64,000 nucleotides of DNA from Pseudomonas nitroreducens (lineage in GTDB: Bacteria > Pseudomonadota > Gammaproteobacteria > Pseudomonadales > Pseudomonadaceae), in contig NZ_JALJXP010000009.1 of assembly GCF_024170165.1 (NCBI RefSeq), forward strand, positions 1 through 64,000. Reading direction: 5' to 3'. This document shows positions 8,645 to 19,370 of this stretch, in pieces. Positions within the stretch are counted from its first letter, which is position 1; each line of letters starts with the position of its first letter. Under the pieces are notes generated by a model that searched no databases, was not told where the DNA came from, and saw only the letters and a list, made by a program, of their open reading frames with translations. A program made the translations under genes and the position numbers.

Positions 8645-9214
8645 ATGAGCGCCGAAACCATCGATCTGAACAGCGTGGTGACGCTGGTGGTCCACCACAA
8701 GGTGCGTTGCGCAGCCCTGCCCAGTTACGAGGCCTGGCTACGCCGCACCGTTTCGGCCGCGCGCCGGCAGCCGGGGCACCTGGGCGTGAATGTGATCCGC
8801 CCGGACGGCGAAGGCGCGATGTACACCACCGTGGTGCGTTTCGCCGCCGCCGCGCAGCTGCAGGCCTGGATCGACTCCCCCGAGCGCGCCGAGCTGATCG
8901 ACGAGGTTTCGCCGTTGCTGGAAGAGGGCGACCACCCGCTGATCCACAACGACGCCGAATTCTGGTTCACCCCCGCACACGGCAACGTGCGCCAGCCGCC
9001 GAAGTGGAAGCAGGCGCTGCTCACCTACCTGGTGATCAGCCCGCTGACCATGGTCATCCCGCCGCTCTGGGGGCCCGCGTTCGAACGCTTCCCGGTGCTG
9101 GCCGGGGTGGTGCCGAGCAACCTGCTGGTGACCCTGTGCATCGTCCTCCCGGTGGTCTACCTGATCATGCCCTGGGTGACCCGGCGCTGTGCCGGCTGGC
9201 TCAACGCCGATTGA
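8645..9214 (+). CDS. Antibiotic-biosynthesis-monooxygenase (ABM) domain membrane protein
   Basis: The product is 189 aa. Residues ~12-105 look like a ferredoxin-like ABM domain: a VTLVVHHKV strand, an RRQPGHLGVNVIRP segment, an YTTVVRF strand and a W-I-D-S-x-E-R helix. The C-terminal half adds two hydrophobic helices (about 122-142 and 152-174), so it is probably anchored in the inner membrane. ABM proteins range from heme or quinone monooxygenases to proteins of no known activity. It is followed 82 bp later by the chloroperoxidase-like hydrolase on the same strand, so the two may be co-transcribed. Confidence 0.8.
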   Translation: MSAETIDLNSVVTLVVHHKVRCAALPSYEAWLRRTVSAARRQPGHLGVNVIRPDGEGAMYTTVVRFAAAAQLQAWIDSPERAELIDEVSPLLEEGDHPLIHNDAEFWFTPAHGNVRQPPKWKQALLTYLVISPLTMVIPPLWGPAFERFPVLAGVVPSNLLVTLCIVLPVVYLIMPWVTRRCAGWLNAD

Positions 9215-9296
9215 AACTGAGCCTGACTTTCCCTCCCGCGGCGCCCGCAGGGCGCCCGTTCCCACATCGTCCTGCATGGCAGGCAGAGGAGTTTCC

Positions 9297-10115
9297 ATGA
9301 GCACTTTCGTTACCCGCGACGGCACCGAGATCTATTACAAGGACTGGGGCAGCGGCAAACCCGTGCTGTTCAGCCACGGCTGGCCGCTGGACGGCGACAT
9401 GTGGGAATACCAGATGCAGTACCTGAGCAGCCGCGGCTACCGCACCATCGCCTTCGACCGCCGCGGCTTCGGTCGTTCCAGCCAGCCGTGGAACGGCTAC
9501 GACTACGACACCTTCGCCGATGACATCGCCGGTCTGATCGAGCACCTGGACCTGCGTGACGTCACTCTGGTCGGCTTCTCCATGGGCGGTGGCGACGTCA
9601 GCCGCTACATCGGCCGCCACGGCACCTCCCGCGTCGCCGGCCTGGTGCTGCTGGGCGCCGTCACGCCGATCTTCGGCAAGGCCGCCGACTTCCCGCAGGG
9701 TGTGGACACCGCCGTGTTTGACGGCATCAAGGCCGGCCTGCTGCAGGACCGCGCGCAGTTCATCGCCGACTTCGCCGCGCCGTTCTACGGCACCAACCAC
9801 GGCCAGAAGGTCTCCGACGGCGTACTCACCCAGACCCTCAACATCGCCCTGCTGGCGTCGCTCAAGGGCACCGTGGACTGCGTCAGCGCCTTCTCGCAAA
9901 CCGACTTCCGCACGGACCTGGCCAAGGTCGATGTGCCGACCCTGGTGATCCACGGTGACGACGATCAGATCGTCCCGTTCGAAACCACCGGCAAGCTGGC
10001 TGCCGAGCAGGTCAAGGGCGCCGAGCTCAAGGTCTACGCCGGCGCTCCCCATGGCTTCGCCGTCACCCACACGCAGCAACTCAACGAAGACCTGCTGGCC
10101 TTCCTGCAGCGCTGA
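9297..10115 (+). CDS. Alpha/beta hydrolase, non-heme chloroperoxidase-like
   Basis: The product is 272 aa, the usual length for the cofactor-free chloroperoxidase/esterase group. The fold landmarks are present: FSHGWPL oxyanion strand, nucleophile elbow GFSMGGGD with S95, an acid in HGDDDQIVP, and the catalytic His in GAPHGF. Enzymes of this group are serine esterases or lactonases with a promiscuous perhydrolase activity; the true substrate here is unknown. The amidohydrolase gene starts 11 bp downstream, so the pair is probably one transcript and may act in sequence on an ester or amide compound. Confidence 0.88.
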   Translation: MSTFVTRDGTEIYYKDWGSGKPVLFSHGWPLDGDMWEYQMQYLSSRGYRTIAFDRRGFGRSSQPWNGYDYDTFADDIAGLIEHLDLRDVTLVGFSMGGGDVSRYIGRHGTSRVAGLVLLGAVTPIFGKAADFPQGVDTAVFDGIKAGLLQDRAQFIADFAAPFYGTNHGQKVSDGVLTQTLNIALLASLKGTVDCVSAFSQTDFRTDLAKVDVPTLVIHGDDDQIVPFETTGKLAAEQVKGAELKVYAGAPHGFAVTHTQQLNEDLLAFLQR

Positions 10116-10126
10116 GGGGCCCGAGC

Positions 10127-11980
10127 ATGAGCAACGCAGAAAGAAACGCAGACCTGATCCTGTTCAACGGCAAGCTGCACACCGTCGACCCGGAACGCCC
10201 CCACGCCACCGCCGTGGCCATCGCCGACGGCAAGTTCCTGGTCGTCGGCACCGACGCCCAGGCGATGGCCTACCGCGACGCCTCGACCCAGCTGGTCGAC
10301 CTCAATCGCCGCACTGTCATCCCCGGCCTCAACGACTCGCACCTGCACCTGATCCGCGGCGGCCTGAACTACAACCTCGAACTGCGCTGGGAGGGCGTGC
10401 CGTCGCTCTCCGACGCGCTGGAAATGCTGCGCCTGCAGGCCCAGCGCACGCCCTCGCCGCAGTGGGTGCGGGTGGTGGGTGGCTGGAACGAATTCCAGTT
10501 CGCCGAGCGCCGCCTGCCGACCATCGAGGAGCTGAACAAGGCGGCGCCGGACACCCCGGTATTCGTCCTGCACCTGTATGACCGCGCGCTGCTCAACCGC
10601 GCCGCGCTGCGCGTCGTTGGCTACACGAAAGACACGCCGAACCCGCCCGGCGGCGAGATCGTTCGTGACAGCAACGGCGAACCCACCGGCATGCTGATCG
10701 CCCGGCCCAACGCGATGATCCTCTACGCCACCCTGGCCAAGGGGCCGAAGCTGCCGCTGGAATACCAGGTCAACTCGACCCGCCAGTTCATGCGCGAGCT
10801 GAACCGCCTCGGCCTGACCAGCGTGATCGACGCCGGCGGCGGCTTCCAGAACTACCCGGACGACTACCAGGTGATCCAGCAACTGGCCGACGCTGACCAG
10901 CTCACCGTACGTATCGCCTACAACCTGTTCACCCAGAAGCCCAAGGAAGAACTCGCGGACTTCAAGAACTGGACCTCCAGCGTGACCTACGGCCAGGGCA
11001 CCGACTTCCTGCGCCACAACGGCGCCGGCGAGATGCTGGTGTTCTCGGCGGCCGACTTCGAGGACTTCCTCGAACCGCGCCCGGACCTGCCCGGCACCAT
11101 GGAAGCCGAGCTGGAGCCGGTGGTTCGCCACCTCGTCGAGCAGCGCTGGCCGTTCCGCCTGCACGCGACCTATGACGAGTCCATCTCGCGCATGCTCGAC
11201 GTGTTCGAGAAGGTCAACCTGGACATCCCGTTCAACGGCCTGCCGTGGTTCTTCGACCACGCCGAGACCATCACGCCGAAGAACATCGAGCGGGTGAGGG
11301 CGTTGGGCGGCGGGATCGCCATCCAGGACCGCATGGCCTTCCAGGGCGAGTACTTCGTCGATCGCTACGGCAAGCAGGCCGCTGAGGCCACGCCGCCGAT
11401 CAAGCGCATGCTGGCCGAGGGCGTGCCGGTGGGCGCCGGCACCGATGCCACCCGCGTCTCCAGCTACAACCCGTGGACCTCGCTGTACTGGATGGTCAGC
11501 GGCAAGACCGTGGGCGGCCTGAGCCTCTACCCGGAGGGCCTGTCCCGCGAGGTGGCGATCCAGCTGTTCACTCACGGCAGCGCCTGGTTCTCCAGCGAGC
11601 AGGGCAAGAAGGGCATGCTCAGGGCCGGCCAGTTGGCGGACCTGGCGGTACTCTCGGAGGACTTCTTCAGCGTCGAGGAAGAGGCGATCAAGACCATCGA
11701 GTCGGTGCTCACCGTGGTGGGCGGCAAGATCGTCCATGGCGACCGCGAGTTCGACAAGCTGGCCCCGCCGAGCATCCCGGTGGTGCCGGAGTGGTCCCCG
11801 GTGGCCATGGTCCCCGGCCACTGGCGGCCGCAGGCGCCGCTGCAGCAGGCCGTGCACCAGTGCGTCGGCTCCTGCGGCGTGCATGGCCACAGCCATGAGC
11901 GTGCGCGTACCAGGGACGTTCCGGTGAGCGACTTCGCCGGGTTCTGGGGCGCGTTCGGCTGTTCCTGCTTCGCGTTCTGA
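10127..11980 (+). CDS. YtcJ-type metal-dependent amidohydrolase
   Basis: The product is 617 aa. It has the amidohydrolase-superfamily metal motifs: H-x-H in NDSHLHLIRGG, a His in FRLHATYDE, another in WFFDHAET and the Asp in VGAGTDATR. The start (ADLILFNGKLHTVD) and the VVGGWNEFQF segment place it with the YtcJ/exoenzyme-regulatory group. The last ~45 residues form an unusual Cys/His-rich tail with HQCVGSCGVHGHSHER and a final GCSCF, beyond the usual catalytic barrel and beta-sandwich. It lies 11 bp after the hydrolase gene. The substrate is unknown; a formamide- or imide-like amide is possible. Confidence 0.85.
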   Translation: MSNAERNADLILFNGKLHTVDPERPHATAVAIADGKFLVVGTDAQAMAYRDASTQLVDLNRRTVIPGLNDSHLHLIRGGLNYNLELRWEGVPSLSDALEMLRLQAQRTPSPQWVRVVGGWNEFQFAERRLPTIEELNKAAPDTPVFVLHLYDRALLNRAALRVVGYTKDTPNPPGGEIVRDSNGEPTGMLIARPNAMILYATLAKGPKLPLEYQVNSTRQFMRELNRLGLTSVIDAGGGFQNYPDDYQVIQQLADADQLTVRIAYNLFTQKPKEELADFKNWTSSVTYGQGTDFLRHNGAGEMLVFSAADFEDFLEPRPDLPGTMEAELEPVVRHLVEQRWPFRLHATYDESISRMLDVFEKVNLDIPFNGLPWFFDHAETITPKNIERVRALGGGIAIQDRMAFQGEYFVDRYGKQAAEATPPIKRMLAEGVPVGAGTDATRVSSYNPWTSLYWMVSGKTVGGLSLYPEGLSREVAIQLFTHGSAWFSSEQGKKGMLRAGQLADLAVLSEDFFSVEEEAIKTIESVLTVVGGKIVHGDREFDKLAPPSIPVVPEWSPVAMVPGHWRPQAPLQQAVHQCVGSCGVHGHSHERARTRDVPVSDFAGFWGAFGCSCFAF

Positions 11981-14491
<2,511 letters not shown>

Positions 14492-14508
14492 TCGGGCAGA
14501 CAGGAGCA

Positions 14509-14542
14509 AAGGCCCGCGGACGAGCGATCGTCCGCGGGCCTT
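14509..14542 (+). terminator. Terminator after katG
   Basis: AAGGCCCGCGGACGA and TCGTCCGCGGGCCTT form perfect 15-bp arms around a GCGA loop, 17 bp after the katG stop. The trailing T-run is short (CTTGTCGTT), but the stem is very strong. Confidence 0.8.
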
Positions 14543-14635
14543 GTCGTTCGTGAGGGGGCTGGCCGTCGCAAGAGTTTCACAGGCCGCCGGCAGACTGGGC
14601 CGCTTATCCGTTACCCAGCCAAAGGGGTTTCGCAC

Positions 14636-15724
14636 ATGCGCCGTCGCATCATCGCTGTACTGGGCACCATCGCACTGGCCGCCGCCAGTTTCACCGCCAG
14701 CGCCGAGGAGTCCCCCGGCCGCGCCCTGAGCGCAGCGGCCGGCGTTCCCTGGCCGACGGTGATCGCCCACCGCGGTGCATCCCATGACGCTCCGGAGGAA
14801 ACCGCAGCGGCCTACCTCGCCGCCCGTGACCTGGGCGCGGACTACCTGGAGGCGGATCTCCAGCGCACCAGCGACGGCGTGCTGGTGGCCGTGCATGACG
14901 ACACCCTGGAGCGCACCAGCAACATTGCCAAGGTCTTTCCCGGCCGCGAGAAGGACCCGGTGAGCAAGTTCACCCTGGCCGAACTCAAGCGCCTGGACGC
15001 CGGCAGCTGGTTCAACGCCACCTATCCCGAGCGCGCCCGCTCCAAGTACGCGGGGCTACGCATCCTCACCCTCGACGAGCTGATCGACATCGCCGAAGGC
15101 GGCGGCGAAACCCCGGGCCTGTACCTGGAAACCAAGGCGCCGGGGCAGTTCCCCGGCATCGAGGAAGACCTGCGCAAGGCCCTGGAGAACCGCGGCTGGC
15201 TCAATGCCGAGGGCGAGCCGCAAGGCAAGATCGTCCTGCAGACCTTCGAGAAGAGCAGCCTCGAACTGCTGCAGAAGAGCATGCCGAAGGTGCCGAAGAT
15301 CCTGCTGCTGTGGACCGGCGATGGCTACATGGCGGCGAAGAGCCCGACCACCTTTGCCCAGTCCGGCGAGAAGATCAAAGCCGACTTCTATGCCGGGCAG
15401 GAAGTGAAATCCAAGGAAGAATTCTTCGCCTGGCTGGACTGGGCCAAGGCCCATGGCGCGCTGGGCACGGGCCCCTCGGCGACCCTGACCGCCCGTGGCG
15501 ACCAGAGCTACATGGACCTGGTGCAACCGTGGATGAACCAGGCCGCCCATGAGCGCGGCCTGTTCGTGCATGCCTACACGGTCGACGACTCGGTGGACTT
15601 CGACAAGCTCACCAAGGCCGGCGTGGACGGCTTCTTTACCAACCGCACCGATCAGCTGCTGCTGTTCCTCGGCCGGCCGCCGAGCCGGGATGTGGACGAG
15701 GTGCTGAAGTCGGTGGGCTACTGA
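14636..15724 (+). CDS. glpQ: Periplasmic glycerophosphodiester phosphodiesterase
   Basis: The product is 362 aa with a signal peptide ending near TASA-E (about residue 22). The GDPD motifs are intact: IAHRGASHDAPEET with the catalytic His, E-A-D-L-Q-R-T-S-D-G with the metal-binding acid pair, and VAVHDDTLERT with the second His. It should hydrolyse glycerophosphodiesters to glycerol-3-phosphate plus an alcohol in the periplasm, feeding carbon and phosphate uptake. The length and signal match the GlpQ group rather than cytosolic UgpQ. No transporter is adjacent; the DUF2501 gene follows on the same strand. Confidence 0.9.
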   Translation: MRRRIIAVLGTIALAAASFTASAEESPGRALSAAAGVPWPTVIAHRGASHDAPEETAAAYLAARDLGADYLEADLQRTSDGVLVAVHDDTLERTSNIAKVFPGREKDPVSKFTLAELKRLDAGSWFNATYPERARSKYAGLRILTLDELIDIAEGGGETPGLYLETKAPGQFPGIEEDLRKALENRGWLNAEGEPQGKIVLQTFEKSSLELLQKSMPKVPKILLLWTGDGYMAAKSPTTFAQSGEKIKADFYAGQEVKSKEEFFAWLDWAKAHGALGTGPSATLTARGDQSYMDLVQPWMNQAAHERGLFVHAYTVDDSVDFDKLTKAGVDGFFTNRTDQLLLFLGRPPSRDVDEVLKSVGY

Positions 15725-15797
15725 GTTGGCGTGCGCAAGGCATGTCTACACTCGCAGTGGCGCTCCGTGTTGTGTCGCCCGCAACCGGGAGAGCCCC

Positions 15798-15818
15798 ATG
15801 AACAGGAGAGTCCCATGA
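15798..15818 (+). CDS. Possible six-codon leader overlapping the DUF2501 start
   Basis: The sequence has two tandem ribosome-site-plus-ATG units. The first, GGAGAG...ATG at 15798, encodes only MNRRVP and ends in a TGA that overlaps the ATG of the next gene at 15815 (ATGA). This would allow translational coupling. It may equally be chance duplication of a start region; only translation data would tell. Confidence 0.3.
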   Translation: MNRRVP

Positions 15819-16216
15819 AGGCCCGCAAACTGATTCCCAGCGTTTTCGCCGCCGCCTTGCTGCCCTGGTCGCTGGCCCAGGCCGCCTCCCTCGGCGACGT
15901 TGCCGGCCAGCTCGGTGGCCTCGGCAACATGTCGTCGGTGTCTTCCAGCAGTAGCGGCAACGTCGCCGGGTTGCTGGAGTACTGCGCGAAGAACAACTAC
16001 CTCAATGCCGACGCCGCGACCCAGGTCAAGGACAAGCTGCTGGGCAAGCTGCCGGGCAACACCACCACCAGCGACAGCGGCTACAAGGACGGTGCCAAGG
16101 GCATCCTGACCGGTACTGACGGCAAGAGCCTCGACCTGTCCGGCAGCGGCATCAAGGAAAAGGTCACCAAGCAGGTGTGCGACAAGGTGCTCAGCCAGGG
16201 CAAGTCGCTGCTCTGA
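15815..16216 (+). CDS. DUF2501 (YjjA-type) secreted protein
   Basis: The product is 133 aa with a signal peptide ending near AQA-A (about residue 23). The mature part has a Ser/Gly-rich linker, an LEYCAKNNYLN segment, two cysteines (one in EYCAKN, one in KQVCDKV) that could form a disulfide, and a V-K-D-K-L-L-G-K-L motif, as in the DUF2501 family of E. coli YjjA. The function of the family is unknown. I chose the ATG at 15815 because it has GGAGAG just upstream and begins a standard signal peptide. Confidence 0.82.
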   Translation: MKARKLIPSVFAAALLPWSLAQAASLGDVAGQLGGLGNMSSVSSSSSGNVAGLLEYCAKNNYLNADAATQVKDKLLGKLPGNTTTSDSGYKDGAKGILTGTDGKSLDLSGSGIKEKVTKQVCDKVLSQGKSLL

Positions 16217-16228
16217 CGGCGTTTCCTG

Positions 16229-16705
16229 TCAGCCACGTGGTTTCCTGCAGGAGCGGGATTTTTCGTAGCGCACATCCCGCTCATCCACGCGTCCGGCCAA
16301 TTGCCAGCCGTGGCGGCGGTAGAAGGCGTTGGCGCGAATGCCGTCGCTGCCATCGGTCACCAGCCAGATGTCCCCGTGCTCGCGGAACAACTGCTCCTCG
16401 GCCGCCGCCAGCAACCGGCGACCCATGCCCAGCCCTTCGCACTCCGGACGCACGAACAGGGCGAAGAGTTCTCCTTCCTCCCTATCCACCATGGCGAAGC
16501 CGCCGGCAACGCCGTCGATCTCGGCGATCCACGCGCAGGGTGCAGATTCGATCGCCTCGGCCAGCACCTGCGGGGTGATGCCCAGCTCGGCCATCTGCTC
16601 GCGGCTCAGGTGGTTCTCCCGCACGCTGGTGCGGATGTCGAAGAGGATGTCGATGTCCGCCGGGGTGGCGGGGCGGATCGATACGGTGCGGATCGATGGA
16701 GACAT
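16229..16705 (-). CDS. GNAT-family acetyltransferase
   Basis: The product is 158 aa. It has the GNAT core: an N-terminal IRPATPADIDILFDIRTSVRENH strand-helix, the acetyl-CoA-binding V-R-P-E-C-E-G-L-G-M-G-R-R-L pyrophosphate loop (about 86-99), and the ANAFYRRHGWQ C-terminal motif. The substrate is unknown. A longer open frame runs upstream, but the ATG at 16705 starts the conserved domain. It lies 17 bp after another GNAT gene on the same strand, so the two may be co-transcribed. Confidence 0.88.
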   Translation of the reverse strand: MSPSIRTVSIRPATPADIDILFDIRTSVRENHLSREQMAELGITPQVLAEAIESAPCAWIAEIDGVAGGFAMVDREEGELFALFVRPECEGLGMGRRLLAAAEEQLFREHGDIWLVTDGSDGIRANAFYRRHGWQLAGRVDERDVRYEKSRSCRKPRG

Positions 16706-16722
16706 GGAGACTGTTCTCGTGG

Positions 16723-17226
16723 TCAGGTGGCAGAGAAGCCGATGTGGTAGGCAACCTGTCCGACAGCCTTCGAACCGTCCAGCGACAGCGCCATGAAGTA
16801 TTCCGGCGGCACGCCCGAATACTGGATCGCCGGGTCCTGACGGAAGCCGAAGCGCGGGTAGTAGGCCGGGTCGCCGAGCACCACGCAGCCTTTCGCGCCC
16901 AGGGCGCTCAGGCGCTGCAACCCGGCGCGAATCAATGCCGCACCGATGCCCCGGCCGTGCAGGTTGGGTCGCACCGAGACTGGCCCCAGCCCGTACCAGC
17001 CGAGGTCCGCGCCGTCCAGGGTGACGGGCGAGAAAGCCACGTGGCCGACCACTTCGCCTTCCACCGTGGCGACCAGGGAAACGCTCAGCGCGCCGCCCGC
17101 GCGCAAGGCGTCGACGATGGCGGCTTCGGTGCCGCTGCTGTGTTCGGCCACGGCGAAGGCGGCGGTGGTCACTTCGCGAATGGCTGGCAGGTCTTCCGGG
17201 CGCTCGGGGCGAATGCTGTGCTGCAT
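16723..17226 (-). CDS. GNAT-family acetyltransferase (YhbS-like)
   Basis: The product is 167 aa. The start IRPERPEDLPAIREVTTAAF, the V-R-P-N-L-H-G-R-G-I-G-A-A-L acetyl-CoA loop and the GDPAYYPRFGF segment, which lies where other GNATs have Y-x-x-x-G-F, match the YhbS-like GNAT group. The YFMALSLDG end is also typical of that group. The ATG at 17226 has AGGAGG-type spacing upstream. The acetylated substrate is unknown. It is divergent from the SDR gene at 17480. Confidence 0.88.
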   Translation of the reverse strand: MQHSIRPERPEDLPAIREVTTAAFAVAEHSSGTEAAIVDALRAGGALSVSLVATVEGEVVGHVAFSPVTLDGADLGWYGLGPVSVRPNLHGRGIGAALIRAGLQRLSALGAKGCVVLGDPAYYPRFGFRQDPAIQYSGVPPEYFMALSLDGSKAVGQVAYHIGFSAT

Positions 17227-17479
17227 GCTGTTTTCCTCCTGAAAGGCCGGCAAGCCGGCCTCGGATGGTTCTGTCGGAATCGGGTAGAACGGACCTTTGC
17301 AGTCCGATTGACCTCGAAATGGCCGGGTCATTCTGACATCGGTTGCCCGCAATGCCGCGAATCTTCCGGGCCCTGCGGCTGGCACGGAGCTTGGAATGCC
17401 AGGTGTGCAGGCGCATTCGCCTGCACCGAGGCGCGCTGCGCCGCAGCGCCCGTCACCTGTCATCGAAGGAGAAGGACAG

Positions 17480-18226
17480 ATGCCCAGCAGTGAAACCAGA
17501 ACTCCCCTTGCCGTAATCACCGGAGCCGGCTCCGGCATCGGGCTGGCCGTGGCCCGGCGACTGTTGCGCGAGGGTACCCGCGTACTGGCCATGGCGCGAC
17601 GCAGCGAGGCGCCGGCAGCGTTACAGGACATTGCCGGCGACCGCCTGCATTGGCTGGCCGGCGACGTGACGCACCGCGAAGACCTCCAGCGCCTGGCCGA
17701 ACTGGCACGCGAGCTGGGTCCCGTCGACTATCTGCTGCCCAATGCCGGCATCGCTCAACTGGCCGATGGGCTCGACGAATCCGCCTTCGCGCAGCAGTGG
17801 GCGGTGAACGGCGCCGGCGCGCTGAACACCCTGCGCGCACTGCGTGAGCAACTGGCGCGCCCGGCGTCCGTGGTGTTCATCGGCACCTTCCTGTCCCAGG
17901 TGACCTTTCCGGGGCTGGCGGCCTACATCGCCTCGAAGTCCGCACTGCGGGCCCAGGCGCGAACGCTTGCCGTGGAACTGGCGGGCGAGGGCGTGCGCAT
18001 CAACATGGTCTCGCCGGGGCCGACCGCCACGGCCATCTGGGGCACCCTGGGGCTGGAGGCCAGCGCCCTGGAAAGCGTCGCCGCCAGTGTCAACCAGCGC
18101 TTGCTGGGCGGGCAGTTCCTCGAAGCGGAGAGCGTCGCGGATGCCATCGTCTTCCTGCTCTCGGACCAGGCACGCGGCATCTACGGCCAGGACCTGATCG
18201 TCGACAACGGCTATACCCTGCGCTGA
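17480..18226 (+). CDS. Short-chain dehydrogenase/reductase
   Basis: The product is 248 aa, the usual length of a classical SDR. It has the cofactor motif TGAGSGIG (about 15-22), a basic RR pair after the second strand that suggests NADP(H), the PNAGIAQ motif, and Y-x-x-x-K in AAYIASKSAL. The catalytic Ser is expected just before, in a FIGTFLSQ stretch. The C-terminal G-x-D-L-I-V-D-N-G is standard. The substrate is unknown. It is convergent with the BRO-N gene. Confidence 0.9.
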   Translation: MPSSETRTPLAVITGAGSGIGLAVARRLLREGTRVLAMARRSEAPAALQDIAGDRLHWLAGDVTHREDLQRLAELARELGPVDYLLPNAGIAQLADGLDESAFAQQWAVNGAGALNTLRALREQLARPASVVFIGTFLSQVTFPGLAAYIASKSALRAQARTLAVELAGEGVRINMVSPGPTATAIWGTLGLEASALESVAASVNQRLLGGQFLEAESVADAIVFLLSDQARGIYGQDLIVDNGYTLR

Positions 18227-18248
18227 CGCCGGACCCGTCCACCGATGG

Positions 18249-18268
18249 GGCCCGCCAGCTGGCGGGCC
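18249..18268. terminator. Perfect 20-bp GC palindrome between convergent genes
   Basis: GGCCCGCCAG and CTGGCGGGCC are exact reverse complements and sit in the 50 bp between the SDR stop and the BRO-N stop. The position fits a shared bidirectional terminator, although neither side has a T-run. Confidence 0.5.
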
Positions 18269-18276
18269 GCGTCGTC

Positions 18277-18771
18277 TCAGCGCTTCCAGAACCCGCGTGG
18301 GCCCTTGGGTTTGTCGCCGACGCGGGTGAAGGTCGGCAGATCTTCCAGCGGCACCCAGACTTCACCCTGCCAGTCGAGCACGGTGACGAAGCCATCCAGC
18401 CAGGTCATGCGCATGCGCCGTGGCTGGTGCGGGCATTGGGTGTGCTCGTCGCGCAACTGCGGGATCACCTCGTGGCTGAACCACTGGCGAAGGGTGCGGT
18501 TTTCCGGGTGGCTGTGGCGGTAGAACGCCATGTACAGCGCCGCTTCACTGATGACTTCGACTCGCTCCTCGTTGCCGCTGTTGTGCAGCAGGCGCACGGT
18601 CCTGGCTTCGCCTTCCTCCAGGCGGCGGGCGAGGACGGTGGGGTGGTGCAGGCCGAGCAGGCGGGCGACGTCGGTGCCGACGAACCAGGGCTGGTTGTCG
18701 ATCATCACGCCGCGTACAGGGCGGTTGTGGCGCAGGAAGGTGGTGGCGGTGACGCTAATCAGGGCATCCAT
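18277..18771 (-). CDS. BRO-N domain protein (phage antirepressor-like)
   Basis: The product is 164 aa. Residues ~10-115 form a BRO-N domain: F-L-R-H-N-R-P-V-R-G, the QPWFVGTDVARLLGL helix region, the ISEAALYMAFYRHSHPENRTLRQWF segment and the VIPQLR end, as in phage antirepressors and baculovirus BRO proteins. Residues 116-164 are a Trp-rich tail with no recognised domain. BRO-N domains bind DNA. It has a 600-bp structured region upstream that resembles the C4 antisense RNA controlling phage P1/P7 antirepressor genes. It is probably a domesticated phage remnant, since no other phage gene is nearby. Confidence 0.85.
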   Translation of the reverse strand: MDALISVTATTFLRHNRPVRGVMIDNQPWFVGTDVARLLGLHHPTVLARRLEEGEARTVRLLHNSGNEERVEVISEAALYMAFYRHSHPENRTLRQWFSHEVIPQLRDEHTQCPHQPRRMRMTWLDGFVTVLDWQGEVWVPLEDLPTFTRVGDKPKGPRGFWKR

Positions 18772-18820
18772 GGCAGGTACTCCGGTTCAAGGAGAAAACC
18801 GCCGTCCTCAAGAGGGAGGC

Positions 18821-19085
18821 GGACCGCGTGGGGGTGAAGAACCGGAACCGAAGGCCGGCAGGCCCGAAAGCCTCCCCACGCGATCCGCCATATCAGCGCT
18901 GCAGTTTCCTGCAGTTGCGTGGGGGCCTACAAAAACGATTCGCTGTTTTCGCATGCATTGTCGACGCAATCGCGTCGGTTAGCAGGTCTTCACACCCGAC
19001 CACGGGATTGACCGTGGCGGGTTGGAATCTAGCGACGGCCCGTGTAGGCCCACAAGTCGGTTGGCGGGTGGGAATATTCGTGGTT
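18821..19085 (-). ncRNA. Candidate C4-like antisense RNA and target region upstream of BRO-N
   Basis: Read on the minus strand, the leader of the BRO-N gene contains GTGGGCCTACA (19053-19043), a hairpin with CCACGG/CCGTGG arms (about 19017-19000), a hairpin with CGACGC/GCGTCG arms (18977-18962), then TGTAGGCCCCCAC (18931-18919), which complements the first segment apart from a 2-nt bulge. A further stem, GGCGGATCGCGTGGGG with its near-complement, flanks 18821-18890. In phages P1 and P7 a processed C4 RNA pairs with its own downstream transcript to block antirepressor translation. The parallel is inference; no covariance search was run. Confidence 0.5.
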
Positions 19086-19134
19086 TGTCCCGGATATCGA
19101 GGGGATTTCAGCAGCGCCTTACAGGCGCTATTCA

Positions 19135-19262
19135 CGGGCATGGCCCGTTCCTACAACAGCACACCAGACCCAACCTGTAGGAGCGGGCCGCGCCCGCGAT
19201 CCGCCGGCAGGGCCGACGTCTGGGCCAAACCGCAGGACGGATAACGAGTCAGCGCTATCCGC
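19135..19262. repeat. REP pair and GATAAC-type half before the LysR gene
   Basis: Two REP units of the GGGC-GCCC subtype lie in opposite orientation at 19135-19155 and 19177-19200, followed by a single GGATAACG...CTATCCGCC arm at 19236-19262. The remaining bases up to the LysR start at 19371 show no gene. Confidence 0.65.
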
Positions 19263-19370
19263 CGCGCGGCGACCAGCGCGGACGTCGCCCGCCCCGAGCC
19301 AAGCACATGTCGCACCGCGCGATGCGGTAAGCTCCGCAGCTTTCCCAGCGTTCCATGCGGAGAACGATCC

